A stretch of DNA of 64,000 bases, from NCBI RefSeq assembly GCF_036785885.1, contig NC_092326.1, positions 40,262,287 through 40,326,286 on the forward strand. The letters run 5' to 3'. Positions 50,993 through 61,404 of this stretch are shown here, one piece after another. Each line of letters opens with the position of its first letter. Position 1 is the first letter of the stretch. Origin of the DNA: Coffea arabica (lineage: Eukaryota > Streptophyta > Magnoliopsida > Gentianales > Rubiaceae). The notes beneath the pieces were generated by a model that was not told the DNA's origin, did no database searches, and worked only from the letters and a program-made list of their open reading frames with translations. The position numbers and the translations under genes were made by a program.

Positions 50993-52268
50993 GACTATTT
51001 AGTTTTTTCAAGGCACACTTGAATTAAAATCAGAATGAAGTAATACAAACACAAAAGCAATACAAAATCCTACAACTACTCAACTATAAGAGCTAGCGCC
51101 AAACACACAAACCAACAGCCACATAACTACACTTCAAATAAAGTAACTATAATCCCATAAAATTTAGAGGTTTTGGATATTTAAGTATCACTAAATAAGA
51201 ATCTGTTCTAATTGATATTTATTTTCATCTCACTATTTGTGTGTTAGTATTGGTTGTATCGTTGTTGATCTATGATCGTAAGTATTGATTCCACCACTAA
51301 GAATTAAAAGATGCAATCATATCCAGGAAACGAACGATGAGATGCAAGAAGATATACTGTTCAAAATTCCATCCCAGTTGCTTTGATTCCTTCTGCATAT
51401 TCCCCCTGCGTAGATAGATTTCCCGTAGCATTGTGTTGCACGTAAACCTACTTCGTCTGGTTTTAATCTAAATCCAGGAGCAAAAAAGAAAAGCGCTACA
51501 GCCAAATTTTATAAAAGCAACAGTAGAAATGAAAATGCATCTGCTTTGAAAAGTAATACTACTAATTGTTTCTCTTGTCACCAAATTAATCCTGAAGTTC
51601 CAGAAGTGAAACAGTGATCATCCCGTTAAGAAACCAAAATACAACTAAAAGTATACAAGAAAGAGAATACAAGAGGAAAAAAAGTGTTCAATGAAGAAGG
51701 GTCCTATATAAGTTAGTATGCATTAAATATGTACGGATTTGACGTGGAGCGCATGGAACTTGTTCAAGTTTCCTTTAAAGCCAACTACTAAAGATGTCTG
51801 TGGAGCTTTTTTTTTAGGGGGCTCATGCCATCAACAGTTAGCTTTCCGAGTCAGAGGATCCTATAACAAGGTAAAAGTTTGACCCTTTTTCGCTTTATTC
51901 ATCTTTTTTTAATTTGTTTTATATCTTTTTAGAGCCAAAAAAAAAAAAAAAGAAATACTATGAAACAAATATTTGACAGATATGCATGGAGAGTAAATAT
52001 TTCTTAAGGGCTAAGGTTTCTCTAGTTCATACCGACTCAAAACCTAATTAATAGTGAAGATGTTGAAAATGGGCTAAGGTTTCGTTAGTTCCTACCGACT
52101 CAAAACTTAGCCTATTTAGCAGTGAAGATGTTGAAAAGCGGTTGATCAGTCACCCAAACATTAAATACTTACTCAAAATTAAAAAAAAATTCATATAAGT
52201 GTGACTGTGTGAGCATATATATTCAAAAAATGAATATAATTACCTATACACAAAAAAATGATAAATAT
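50993..52268. other. Intergenic DNA between two transposable elements
   Basis: AT-rich. A short direct repeat, GGGCTAAGGTTTC followed by TAGTTC and TACCGACTCAAAAC, occurs twice (about 52007 and 52073). A 62-codon minus-strand frame at 51317-51505 has no recognised domain. No gene supported. Confidence 0.45.
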
Positions 52269-52280
52269 GTATATATATAG

Positions 52281-52720
52281 AGTAAAAACACAAAAAAAAA
52301 ACCCTGTAGTAAAATTAATACACAGAAAAGCCCCCTTATAGTTTCAAAACGTACAAAATGATATCTCATGCTTTGAACTAAATTGTAAATGTGACTAAAT
52401 CCGTTAAACTTAATGGAAATGACTTATTGGAACCAAAAAAAAGTTTTTATAACTAATTTTTAACAAATATACCTGTTCTACCCCTTAAACATCAATTCTC
52501 TCTATCTAGAGAATAAAATAAATGATTTTTTTGATATGTATTTTGCTTAATTATATCAGGGCATTAAGGTCATTTCGTTCATTTCCGTTAAGTTTAACGG
52601 ATTCTGTCACCTTTACAATTTAGTTCAAAGTATAGGGTGTCGTGCTGTACATTTTGAAACCACGGAGGGTTTTTCTTTGTATTAAATTTACCACAAGGAA
52701 TTTTTTTATTTTTTATCCAT
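52281..52720. mobile_element. Foldback MITE, about 440 bp, with possible 9-10 bp target duplication
   Basis: The arms match over about 125 bp. Both read inward as a CCCTGTAGTAAA / CCTTGTGGTAAA-type end, TTAATACA, AGTTTCAAAACGTACA, TTTGAACTAAATTGTAAA and AATCCGTTAAACTTAA. ATATATATAG lies immediately outside each end (52271-52280 and 52721-52730), as a Mutator-type 9-10 bp duplication would. The flank is AT-repetitive, so it may be chance. Non-coding. Confidence 0.65.
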
Positions 52721-52911
52721 ATATATATAGATATATTTCAAGAGCGACTCGTTGATTACATTCTTTTTTATGGTATGAAATTAACATTTTCTTTCAAGAT
52801 TGACTATATTGGGTAAGTTATAATAAAAGAAAACAAATGAGAGTAAAGGGGCAAAAATGGAGGAATAAAGGAGTGTAAGTGAAAGATCTCAAGTTTAAAA
52901 CTTTCCACTAT

Positions 52912-52914
<3 letters not shown>

Positions 52915-52960
<46 letters not shown>
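52915..52960. repeat. (GA)23 microsatellite
   Basis: A perfect GA dinucleotide run of 46 bp in AT-rich intergenic DNA about 750 bp upstream of the first PP2-B gene. GA tracts bind BPC/GAGA-type factors in plants; any role here is unproven. Confidence 0.95.
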
Positions 52961-52962
<2 letters not shown>

Positions 52963-53109
52963 TGGGGAATAAAACTTTGTTCATACAACTTCTTAATTTT
53001 ACCACTACTTATTTTCTTGATCTTCTTAAAATACACGTTTAAAATCCATCAACAAATTTGTGAGGGAAAGAAGTGCTTATAAAGTCATAATCATTTACAA
53101 ATAGAAGAT

Positions 53110-53450
53110 TACTCAATTAGTCATAATGTCTATATGAGTCGAGTCGAATTTTGGACTATTGAGTCGAGTCTCACCTTATTTTTATCAAGTTTGAATTCAA
53201 ACTCGACTTCAAATTCGAATTGAGTCGAGCATGAGTTTAAAAAAAATAAAAAAATTTATTTTATTTTAAAAAATAAAATAATAATTTTTTAATAAATAAT
53301 AAAATATTAAAAACATATATATATATTTTTATTATTAAAATAAAAATAATATATATACAGACTTGAATTCAAGTTCAAGTTCGGCTTAGACTTTGATGTT
53401 GATCAAATTTAAGTTGACCAAAAATCGATTAATAGATAAAATTCAAGTTT
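53110..53450. repeat. Dispersed AT-rich repeat with GAGTCGAG ends, copy B
   Basis: It shares TTAAAAAATAAAA, TTTTTAATAAATAATAAAAT and GAGTCGAG with 21356-21565. Inverted-looking ends (CAAGTTTGAATTCAAACTCG on the left, GAATTCAAGTTCAAGTTCGG on the right) suggest an old palindromic element. Confidence 0.5.
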
Positions 53451-53509
53451 CCACGTCTCATCAGTAAACTTTTCGCTCTGCCACCTATCAACCAACTGTA
53501 ACACGCCAT

Positions 53510-53528
53510 CCCCCCCCCCCCCCCCCCC
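53510..53528. repeat. Poly-C tract, C19
   Basis: Nineteen consecutive C residues about 55 bp upstream of the TATA-like box of the first PP2-B gene. It is the longest of three poly-C runs in this half of the window. A sequencing length error here is possible. Confidence 0.9.
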
Positions 53529-53581
53529 TTCACACATAAAAATATTCGTATCTCCCTCCAGTTTCGGCGGGCATACTCATC

Positions 53582-53588
53582 TATAAAT
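53582..53588 (+). promoter_or_regulatory. Candidate TATA box of the first PP2-B gene
   Basis: TATAAAT at 53582-53588 in a local context CATCTATAAATTAAC, 119 nt upstream of the start codon. A leader of about 90 nt would follow, which is normal for plants. Confidence 0.6.
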
Positions 53589-53706
53589 TAACTTCCTCTC
53601 TTCTGATCTCCTCATATCCAGCAATTTTGCAGATAAGAAAATACTTCCTCGCTAAGCAAAAAATACCAGAGAAAGAAGGCAAAATACAAGCAGCAGACCC
53701 CTCCCT

Positions 53707-55378
53707 ATGGCGGTGGAGATGAAGAACGAATCAAACGGCGGCATTGATCTCTATGCATTGCCCGAAGGCTGCATAGCCAACGCCTTGTCTCTCACGAGTC
53801 CACGTGACGCATGCAGGCTATCGTTGGTGGCCTCCACCTTTCGCTCCGCAGCTCTATGCGACGAAGTCTGGGAGCGGTTCTTTCCGGCTGATTACCGTGA
53901 TGTCCTCTGCCGATCAGCCGAGGGGATTGAACTATTGCGGTCGGCTATTTCCATGAAACAATTGTATCTCCATCTTTGTGATAAACCCGTCTTGATTGAC
54001 GGTGGAACCAAGGTAATCTTTTGGTCCAATTTTTTGTCCTTTGAGAATTTGTTCTTCATTTCTTGATTTTGTTTGGTGAGCGATTAAGAATGTGGGATGT
54101 AACAGTTTAACTGATATTTTTTATGTTAATTATCTGGGTTTATGGGATTTGTGGATAAATTTTGCATCTTTGGTGGAAAGTTGAGGATCTCTGGTTTATC
54201 CTTTATTAGTTTTTCTTTAAGTTTTGGTATCTGTATTTTGGAAGGTGGAACTTCCAAGCTGAGTTGTCAGTTGTTTACAACTTAAAGTTGCTTTTTTTTT
54301 TTTATCAATTATTATTCTAGCATTATTATTCTGCCACGAAAATAGGAAACCTCAATTGATTGTTAATTTGTCTATTTGGATAGACTTTTGATGAGAAATG
54401 TTGCAAGATGAATAATTTGGATAAAGGTGTCTATATACTCTAATTTCATCAAGATGGTGTTGTGCGGTTGTGCAAATTTTGGCTGGCTGATTTATCATTG
54501 GACGACTTGGCTTGATCTTGTTTCTGGTTGATTCACTCTGCATCTTTATAAATTAATTGGTCATTTTAGCTCTGTATTAGAACGTTTTGTTTTTCGAAAT
54601 GATTGCAAGTTCCTTAATACTTTCTGTTAACATCGTTCAGAGCTTCTCATTGGAGAAATCTAGCGGAAAGAAATGCTACATGTTGGCTGCAAGGGACCTC
54701 ACAATTGTGTGGAGTGATACCCCGAGGTATTGGAAATGGATCCCCTTACCTGAGTCCAGGTACTTGAATCTTTTCCTACCAACACTTCTTGAAAAAAGTA
54801 GATACAGATAAGATTTGTGGTTTCCTTAGTTGGAATTTTCGCAGGTAATTGACTTTTATTGATATGTTAAATTCAGGTTCAGTGTGGTGGCTGAGCTTCT
54901 TGATGTCTGTTGGCTTGAAATTCGGGGCAAGATAAGAACTAGCATGCTGTCACCGGAGACAAACTATGCAGCTTATCTTGTTTTCACATCGAAATCTAGA
55001 ATCTATGGCTTTGAGTATCAACCTGCAGAAGCTGAAGTAGGAATTAGTGGTCAAGAAGGGAAAAAACAGGCAGTTCATTTGGATCCTGACGGAGCACAAA
55101 GACCAGGGCACCAGATCATGCCAAGGTGGCGAAGAGGGCTGTTTGGCCACCACCTGGCTGGAAGGATGATATACCAAGAGACTTTGCATGCAGACCAGGA
55201 TGTGCAGAATCCCAGGCAGCGAGGGGATGGATGGATGGAAGTTGAATTGGGGGAGATTTTCATAAAGGAAGGGCAAGATGTGGATCTGGAGATGAGCTTG
55301 ATGGAAGTCAAGGGGGGCAACTGGAAGAGTGGTTTGATTGTTGAAGGGATTGAGATTAGGCCCAAGGAGGGAAAATGA
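53707..55378 (+). CDS. F-box protein with PP2-type lectin domain (PP2-B family), tandem copy 1
   Basis: Three exons (53707-54012, 54641-54759, 54877-55378) encode 308 aa. An F-box lies at about 17-58 (LPEGCIANALSLTSPRDACR, then VWERFF), the surface that binds SKP1 in SCF ubiquitin ligases. Residues about 103-305 are a phloem-protein-2 (Nictaba-like) lectin domain: SFSLEKSSGKKCYMLAARDL, a Trp-rich RYWKWIPLPESRF, VCWLEIRGKI, and GDGWMEVELGEIF near the end. The intron positions, after the GTK before SFSLEK and inside SR|F, are the usual ones for PP2-B genes and are shared with the copy 2 kb downstream. The region between the lectin core and GDGWMEVELG is Arg/His/Gln-rich and differs most between the two. 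The likely role is glycan-directed substrate recruitment to an SCF ligase (family inference). Start is supported by the TATA box 119 nt upstream. Confidence 0.92.
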
Positions 55379-57106
55379 TCAAACGATGTTATTATAGAAC
55401 CTTTACTACCCAATTTTCATTTCAGTTCCTGTTTGTTTTCACCTTCCATCACCCTTCTGGGCCGCGCCTCTGCAACCCCAGGCTGTGCATGTGTTGTATT
55501 AGCTATTAGAATACGCGGCTTTCAGCCTGTTAGGCTGCAAGCATTGTTGTTCTTCTATGAAATTGAATTGGTCAAGCTGCTCTTCAGAACTTCTGACTTA
55601 AAAGCTTGTCAATAATTCTATTCTTTCGGATGAGTTCTTTTAGTGTTAATTTTCACTGGAATCTATTCGGTTTATCCGCCTTTATTGAGTAACAATACAA
55701 GCAATACTTATATATATAGATTGTTAGGATTCTGGCTGGGTTCTGAGACTTCATTGTTGATGTCTTCATCTGGCCTAGTGCCAAGCTGAGATGCTTTATT
55801 CGGCTTACAGGACTCCTAACTTTGGTCCTAAAAGGAGTGGTCCGCATCTGCACACTTTGAAGATTCAGTCCAAAGATGCCTTCTTTAGATTCACTGACTG
55901 CTGGGATCTTGGGAATGATTCATCTTTTGGTAGTAGCTTGACAAGACAGATTGAAAGTGCCCCAATACAATTTAAAAGCTCTATACTAGTACTATAATTC
56001 AGGGTATTCATCAATTTTTCATGATTTTCAATTTGATACTAATTACCTACCTGCAAACATTAAATATGGCTAATGTGCTTTAAATTAACTGCCTTTTTTT
56101 AGTGGGCTTTATTGCAAATGCCGGATGAGATATCAACCAATGCGGACTGATGTGGTTTAAATTAGGAGTAGAAAATGGTTACCTCCTAAAGCCGATAATT
56201 TCGGGTGCAAGCTGCAAATCGTTGCAGGTTCAGAGGCGCAAAATTCAGAGCATAGTTAAGTCAAGAGTTAAAATTCTTACACGCTTTCAGAGCATATTTT
56301 CTTCTAATCGATGCCAGGTGTGTAGTTATCAACTCTATAAAGCTTAACTTAGAACCTAAGAAAATGCATTTTCTTGCTCTAATCAGTAATTACTTTGGTC
56401 TAAATGCAATAAACCGGCCAAATTGAAACAACCCAAACCATGATATAAATGCGGCTATACTAGTGCCAGAGGAGAGAAAAAATAACACTTCCTAAGATAC
56501 AACCAACATACTTTCACACAATGCACTAGAAACTTTTGGGTTGCCATTGTTCTCAAAAAAAAAAAAAAAAAAATGCTTACATTTTTGGCAAATTCATTTT
56601 TCAATCATATTTTTATCTTATATACATCAAATTATTACGGTACATTTGAACAAATTCGAGAAAATAGCAATCCAAATGGGCTCTTGTAGGTTTGTTTGGA
56701 TAGTGAAATTATCTCAGGTATATTTTGCTTGCATTTGTTTCTACCAAAAGGTCATTAACTTTGCTACCAAGACTACACCGCGATAGTGATAGTTTGTAAC
56801 TATAAATGGCAACGGGGCGGATTTGGGATGGCCCGGATGGGAGAGGGCGTGCTATAATAATAAATATGATAAAAACTCATAAAGTCTTTTATTACTTTAC
56901 AATAATAGATAAGTGAAATCTCAATTTCTAGTAGTTAATTTAGAAATTCAGGGGTCTATGAAAATCCATTAATTATTCCAACCAAGTTCAAATAAAGATT
57001 ATGTATTGAGTATAAATGAAATTGAAACCCATCCACCAAACACCTCCTAAATTATCTTACAGAAGTTGTTCATTTCATTTTAGTGGTTAGTGACAACCAC
57101 TCTTAA

Positions 57107-57290
57107 CGTGCGTTTGATAAAATTAAAATTTAAAATCTAAAATTTGAATTCGTTAAATTATTAAATTGTTAAATGCTAAAATTTTAATATTTTGAGCGTA
57201 TTCTACATTAAGAGTGAATAGTTTATTAAATTTAAGTGTTACTGTATTAAAAGTAAATAATTTATTAAATTAAAGTGCTAAATTAAATTA
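57107..57290. repeat. Partial copy of the GTTTGATAA dispersed MITE family, inverted orientation
   Basis: It starts GCGTTTGATAAAATTAAAAT and continues AAAATCTAAAATTTGAATTC, which is the reverse complement of the 3' ends at 36040-36060 and 50200-50217. The body is shortened. It ends about 150 bp before the start of PP2-B copy 2, so it probably sits in that gene's promoter. Confidence 0.6.
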
Positions 57291-57420
57291 TCAACCGCGT
57301 AATCTCTACCCAATCGAAATAAAATACCCTCATCCTCCACTCCTCGATTCCCGCGCTTCCATCAATTAGCAGGGTAGCAATAGTTACTCTCAATAAGCGG
57401 AAAAAAAAAACAGAGAAAAA

Positions 57421-57426
57421 ATGTAA
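57421..57426 (+). promoter_or_regulatory. AUGUAA start-stop element (minimal uORF) in the presumed leader of PP2-B copy 2
   Basis: ATG directly followed by TAA, 16 nt before the main start codon. If this part is transcribed, ribosomes initiating here would terminate at once. AUGUAA in Arabidopsis NIP5;1 mediates boron-dependent ribosome stalling and mRNA decay (established there). Function here is inference, and the transcription start was not mapped. Copy 1 has no equivalent in its last 100 nt of leader. Confidence 0.4.
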
Positions 57427-57442
57427 AACAAAGAAGGTGACC

Positions 57443-59227
57443 ATGGCTGCTGAGGAGAATGACCATTTCAACGCTTTACCCGAAGGCTGCATTGCCTACA
57501 CCTTATCTCTAACCAGTCCCAGAGATGCATGCAGGTTATCCTCGGTCAGCTCCACGTTTTGCTCTGCTGCCCAATCCGACGACGTCTGGGAGAGCTTTTT
57601 GCCCCCAGATTATCGTGATATTCTTAGCCGATCAGAGCAGGGGATTCAACTGTTGCCCTTATATACGTCCAAGAAACAATTGTATCTTCATCTTTGCGAT
57701 AATCCCATTTTGATTGACAATGGGACCAAGGTACACTTATTCTTTTCGATTATGTTTACACTACTGTTTTTCTCCTTGACATTTTGTTTCTTTGCGTTGG
57801 AATGTGGGAGTGGATTACTCTGTTTTGGTGAAAAATTTTGGACAAGTCAAGAGTGTTCTTTTTTTTTTTTTTGTTTCAATTTTTTTTTATGAGAATCTTG
57901 GTATCTGCACTCTGCAGTCAAAAGTTTGTTCTTGGCTTTCTTAAATTTTGTGGAGGTAGCATTAGAATGAATTACTTATGCTAAGTTTTGTTGTTTTGAT
58001 TATTTGGGGTAACGAATTTGCTGAAAACTTTTGGAATTCTGGTATCTGCTGTGGGTTGGTGAAGAGTTGCTTTTCGATTTGTTCAATACCATGATTTTGC
58101 CAGGTTTGTGGATGGATGCTTCAGAACAGAAAATTAGGAACCTTACTTACCGACCCGCTGTACTAACAATAATTATAATATTGGTGATTATTATTATTGT
58201 TAACAACATTCATTTGTGTGATGAATTGTCGAGGGAAGCTTTAGACTTTAGTAGGGATTTTTGTAGGCCATGCAGACAATGTAAACAATTTAGGATCAGA
58301 TGGGAACGTTGTTTGCTGGTGTGGTATGTGAGCCTGTCTAAGTGTCCAAGGTTGGTAATGTGCAGGCGTGCAATTTCTGGCTGGCTGATTCATTATTCCA
58401 TTTGGGCTGATCTTGGTTATGGTTGATTCAATTCTGCATGTTTTAGGTTATGGTATGTTTTCACTTTATTACTGTAATTTATCGTGCAAGTACCTAAATG
58501 GTTTTTATTGATACTGTTCAGAGCTTCTCATTGGAGAAATCCAGTGGAAAGAAATGTTACATGTTGGCTGCAAGGGACCTCACAATTGTGTGGGGCGATA
58601 CACCGTGTTATTGGCAATGGATTCCCCTACCTATGTCTAGGTACTTTGGGTGCTTTGATTGTGTAAATAGTGTATGGAGATAATACCGGTTGTTTTCTTT
58701 ATTGATTGCGGATATAATTGGCTGAAATGGATATGTTAAAACCCAGGTTCACTGAAGTGGCGGAGCTTGTCAGTGTCTGTTGGCTTGAAATTCGGGGCAA
58801 GATAAAAACTTCCTTGCTGTCACCAGATACTACCTATGCCAGTTATCTTGTTTTCATATGGAATGATGCCTTTGGTTTTGATCACGTACCTGCAGAGGGT
58901 GAAGTAGGAATGAGTGGAGAAGAAGGTCAAAAAAAGGCGGTTCATCTGGACCCTGAGACACACAGGCAGCAAGGCATGCCAAGAAGGCAAAGAGGGAGGT
59001 TTGGCCATCGCCAAACTGCAACAATGAGATGGCGGGAGGTTAGGCCTGCGGACAGGGATGCACAGACTTCCAAGCAGAGAAGTGATGGGTGGATGGAAGT
59101 TAAGTTGGGGGAGATTTTTATAAAGGGAGGAGAAGATGTTGATATGGAGATGGCCTTGACAGAAGTAAAAGGGGGCAACTGGAAGCGCGGTCTGATTGTT
59201 CAAGGGATTGAGGTTAGGCCCAAATGA
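57443..59227 (+). CDS. F-box protein with PP2-type lectin domain (PP2-B family), tandem copy 2
   Basis: Three exons (57443-57730, 58522-58640, 58747-59227) encode 295 aa, the same structure as the copy upstream, with introns at the same codons. F-box at about 11-52 (LPEGCIAYTLSLTSPRDACR, VWESFL). The lectin domain starts SFSLEKSSGKKCYMLAARDL at 97, then YWQWIPLPMSRF, VCWLEIRGKIKTS, and SDGWMEVKLGEIF near the C-terminus. The exon 2 protein differs from copy 1 at only a few positions. The N-terminus and the basic linker before DGWMEV are the diverged parts. The start ATG sits in an excellent context (GACCATGG). Copy 2 lacks the VEMKNE-type extension of copy 1. Role as for copy 1: probable lectin adaptor of an SCF ubiquitin ligase. 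Confidence 0.92.
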
Positions 59228-60255
59228 TGGTCATTATGAAATTGTTCGTAGTTGGTGCTGCCGATCTAGAGTTTGCATCCTTAAATTCAATTTTCCCCTT
59301 CCTGCACCCTTCTCTGCTGCTGCTGTGCTATAATCAATCTTCCCCTTCTAGCGCCATTCTCTCTGCTGCCCATAGGCACCCCACGTTGTATCGCATCATT
59401 ATAACATTATATGGCTATTTTTAGCTCCTGTAGGCAAAGATTATTGCCGTTTTCCTATTAAACAGAATTCGTGAGCAGCTCCAAAGATTGCTGGCTTAAA
59501 GCTTGTGACTGATTTTGTATTTCTCAAGATAACTTCAGAAGTTCAGATGTTAGAATTTTGTTTTGTCTGGACGTAATACTTTGATTTCATGTTTTGGATC
59601 ACGTTGAGATATTTATCAGGCTTACAGGCTGTCAGAGTGTTGTTTTCTTCTAAAGATGTCTCCAGGGCTCTGTCGAAACTATGATTGGATAGCACTAACT
59701 GTTATTTCAAATAATGTTTCGCTTGCATCGTAAACGTATTTTTCAACTCACTTTTTTAGATTTTCAACCACTTTTTTATCTCACATACATCGCATCACAA
59801 AAAAGTGCTACAGTAATTATTCCAAATAATACCCTATCCAAACAAATTAGAAGCCCATCTCACTTAAGGTCAAACAGCAGTTGAATCTTTGTCATTCTCC
59901 TTATATCACCACCTTGTTAATTCTTCGGATGTATACGAGTATCAATAGAGCAAGTTAAAGGCTTGCACATTTGGAGAAAAAAGATTGAAAATTTTGGGAT
60001 GAATATAATTTTTTTCGTTTCACGTCTTCCTGTGTAATTCTTGACCCCTCGAGCTCTGGATGATTAGATATTGGCGGATGCTTTCTTATTCTGTTCTCTT
60101 CAGCTTCAAAGTCCAAACTTTAAACACAATCGGTGTAGTCATAAATTCCGCCTCATTTGTGATGGAGTTACACCTGCTCTTCACCTTAAGGTGGGATGGG
60201 GTTCAGAGCTCAGTTGCAGGTCATGAAACAAGTCTCTGGTTGTTCAAAACTGGGA

Positions 60256-60523
60256 TGACATCCCACTTGCCATCAACGTAGTAAGCTTGGGTCCTAATAC
60301 TAGGACGCCTGTCCTGCTTTCTTTTTTTTTTTTTTGTCTCTTGTGACCATCTACATCCACGCTTAATCTTAATCCTAATCTACCCTATACTAGAAAGGGT
60401 GACTCAACAGGGTTACGTAAACTGACGGGGACTAAATCACCGCTTCTTGCATGGCACAATGACATCCCACTTGCCCTTAGAGTAATCAACTTGGGTCCTA
60501 CTATTAGGGAGGCCTGTTCTGCT
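60256..60523. repeat. Pair of direct repeats, about 62 bp each, spaced about 140 bp
   Basis: 60256-60317 and 60461-60523 share TGACATCCCACTTGCC, CTTGGGTCCTA and AGG-CGCCTGT/GGCCTGTTCTGCT. They may be remnants of one element's ends or an old segmental duplication. Confidence 0.55.
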
Positions 60524-60858
60524 CCTAGCACAGCGCAAATAGCATCATCTCAGCACCTGATATTCATTGCAGTAAACGATTTGCTTGAGTAATATGGGAT
60601 GTGCACTCAAAGCAGCATCAATGGATTATATGCGCAGGATCAGCATCTAAAAACATTTGCTCGGACTTGCATTGTTTTAAGTCGAATCAGTTTGCGAAAT
60701 AATAATTGTGTGACCTGATCTATGCTATGAGAAAAGTGGAAGTTCGATAGCTGGAAGGAGAAGCAGAAGCGTATGCATTCTCTAAACAAGTTCAATACTA
60801 CATTCGTTTGCCATGAAAAAGAAAAAATAAAAGCATTCATAAACTGAGTGACTCGAAC

Positions 60859-61090
60859 CTACGTACTCCTAACTCAAGGGCCAAATCCTTAGCAACTGAA
60901 TCGCGATACATTGGCTCCTAACATCTCGCATGAGTAAGAATTTATTAACATTCAATAACAAAAACAATGAATCTACGTACTCTTGACACAAGAATTAAAT
61001 TTTTAGTGAATGAATCGCAATACATACGTTAGCTCTTAATATCACGAATAAATAAGAATTTACTAATACGCAAGAACAAAAACAATGAAC
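60859..61090. repeat. Tandem duplication of about 115 bp
   Basis: Unit 1 (60859-60972) and unit 2 (60973-61090) are head-to-tail. Both begin CTACGTACTC and pass through GAATCGC(G/A)ATACAT, GCTC(C/T)TAA and AATAAGAATTTA-type blocks to ACAAAAACAATGAA. Similarity is moderate, so it is not recent. Confidence 0.7.
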
Positions 61091-61404
61091 AAAATAGGTT
61101 TCAAATCAACAATTCTAACTTCCGCAAAATTACATACTATGGCTTGCAACATCTGAATCCATACAAGTACAATCTCAATAAACAACAAAATGGATAGAGT
61201 CGGCAAAACTTAAAGGGGTCAAAAGAGAATAGTAAAATGTGGAAGGGAGCCAATCAAACGTTTGTCACTCCATCAATCTGTTGTACCAGGTGCATAAAGA
61301 TGCGTACACTCCTTCCCACTAACAACAAGTTATTTTCCTAGTGCTCCTTCGGAGCGACCTAGAAACAAATTAGCTGAGGGAGTGAGAGAGTGAGAGTGGG
61401 AGTG

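Larger units (their letters stand above)
55379..57442. other. Spacer between the tandem PP2-B genes
   Basis: It contains the 3' UTR of copy 1, unassigned sequence with only short frames, a poly-A run at about 56556-56572, a partial dispersed MITE at 57107-57290 and the short promoter/leader of copy 2. I saw no PP2-B pseudogene between the two copies. Confidence 0.5.
59228..61404. other. Intergenic region between PP2-B copy 2 and the plastid-type gene
   Basis: It contains the 3' UTR of copy 2, two dispersed direct repeats (60256-60317 and 60461-60523), a perfect-junction tandem duplication (60859-61090) and the promoter/leader of the downstream gene. Frames are short and unsupported. Confidence 0.5.

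Noticed and set aside
58820-59203. 127-codon antisense frame over PP2-B copy 2 exon 3 (and its equivalent in copy 1)
   Set aside because: It mirrors the conserved sense codons and appears in both paralogues only because the sense sequence is conserved.
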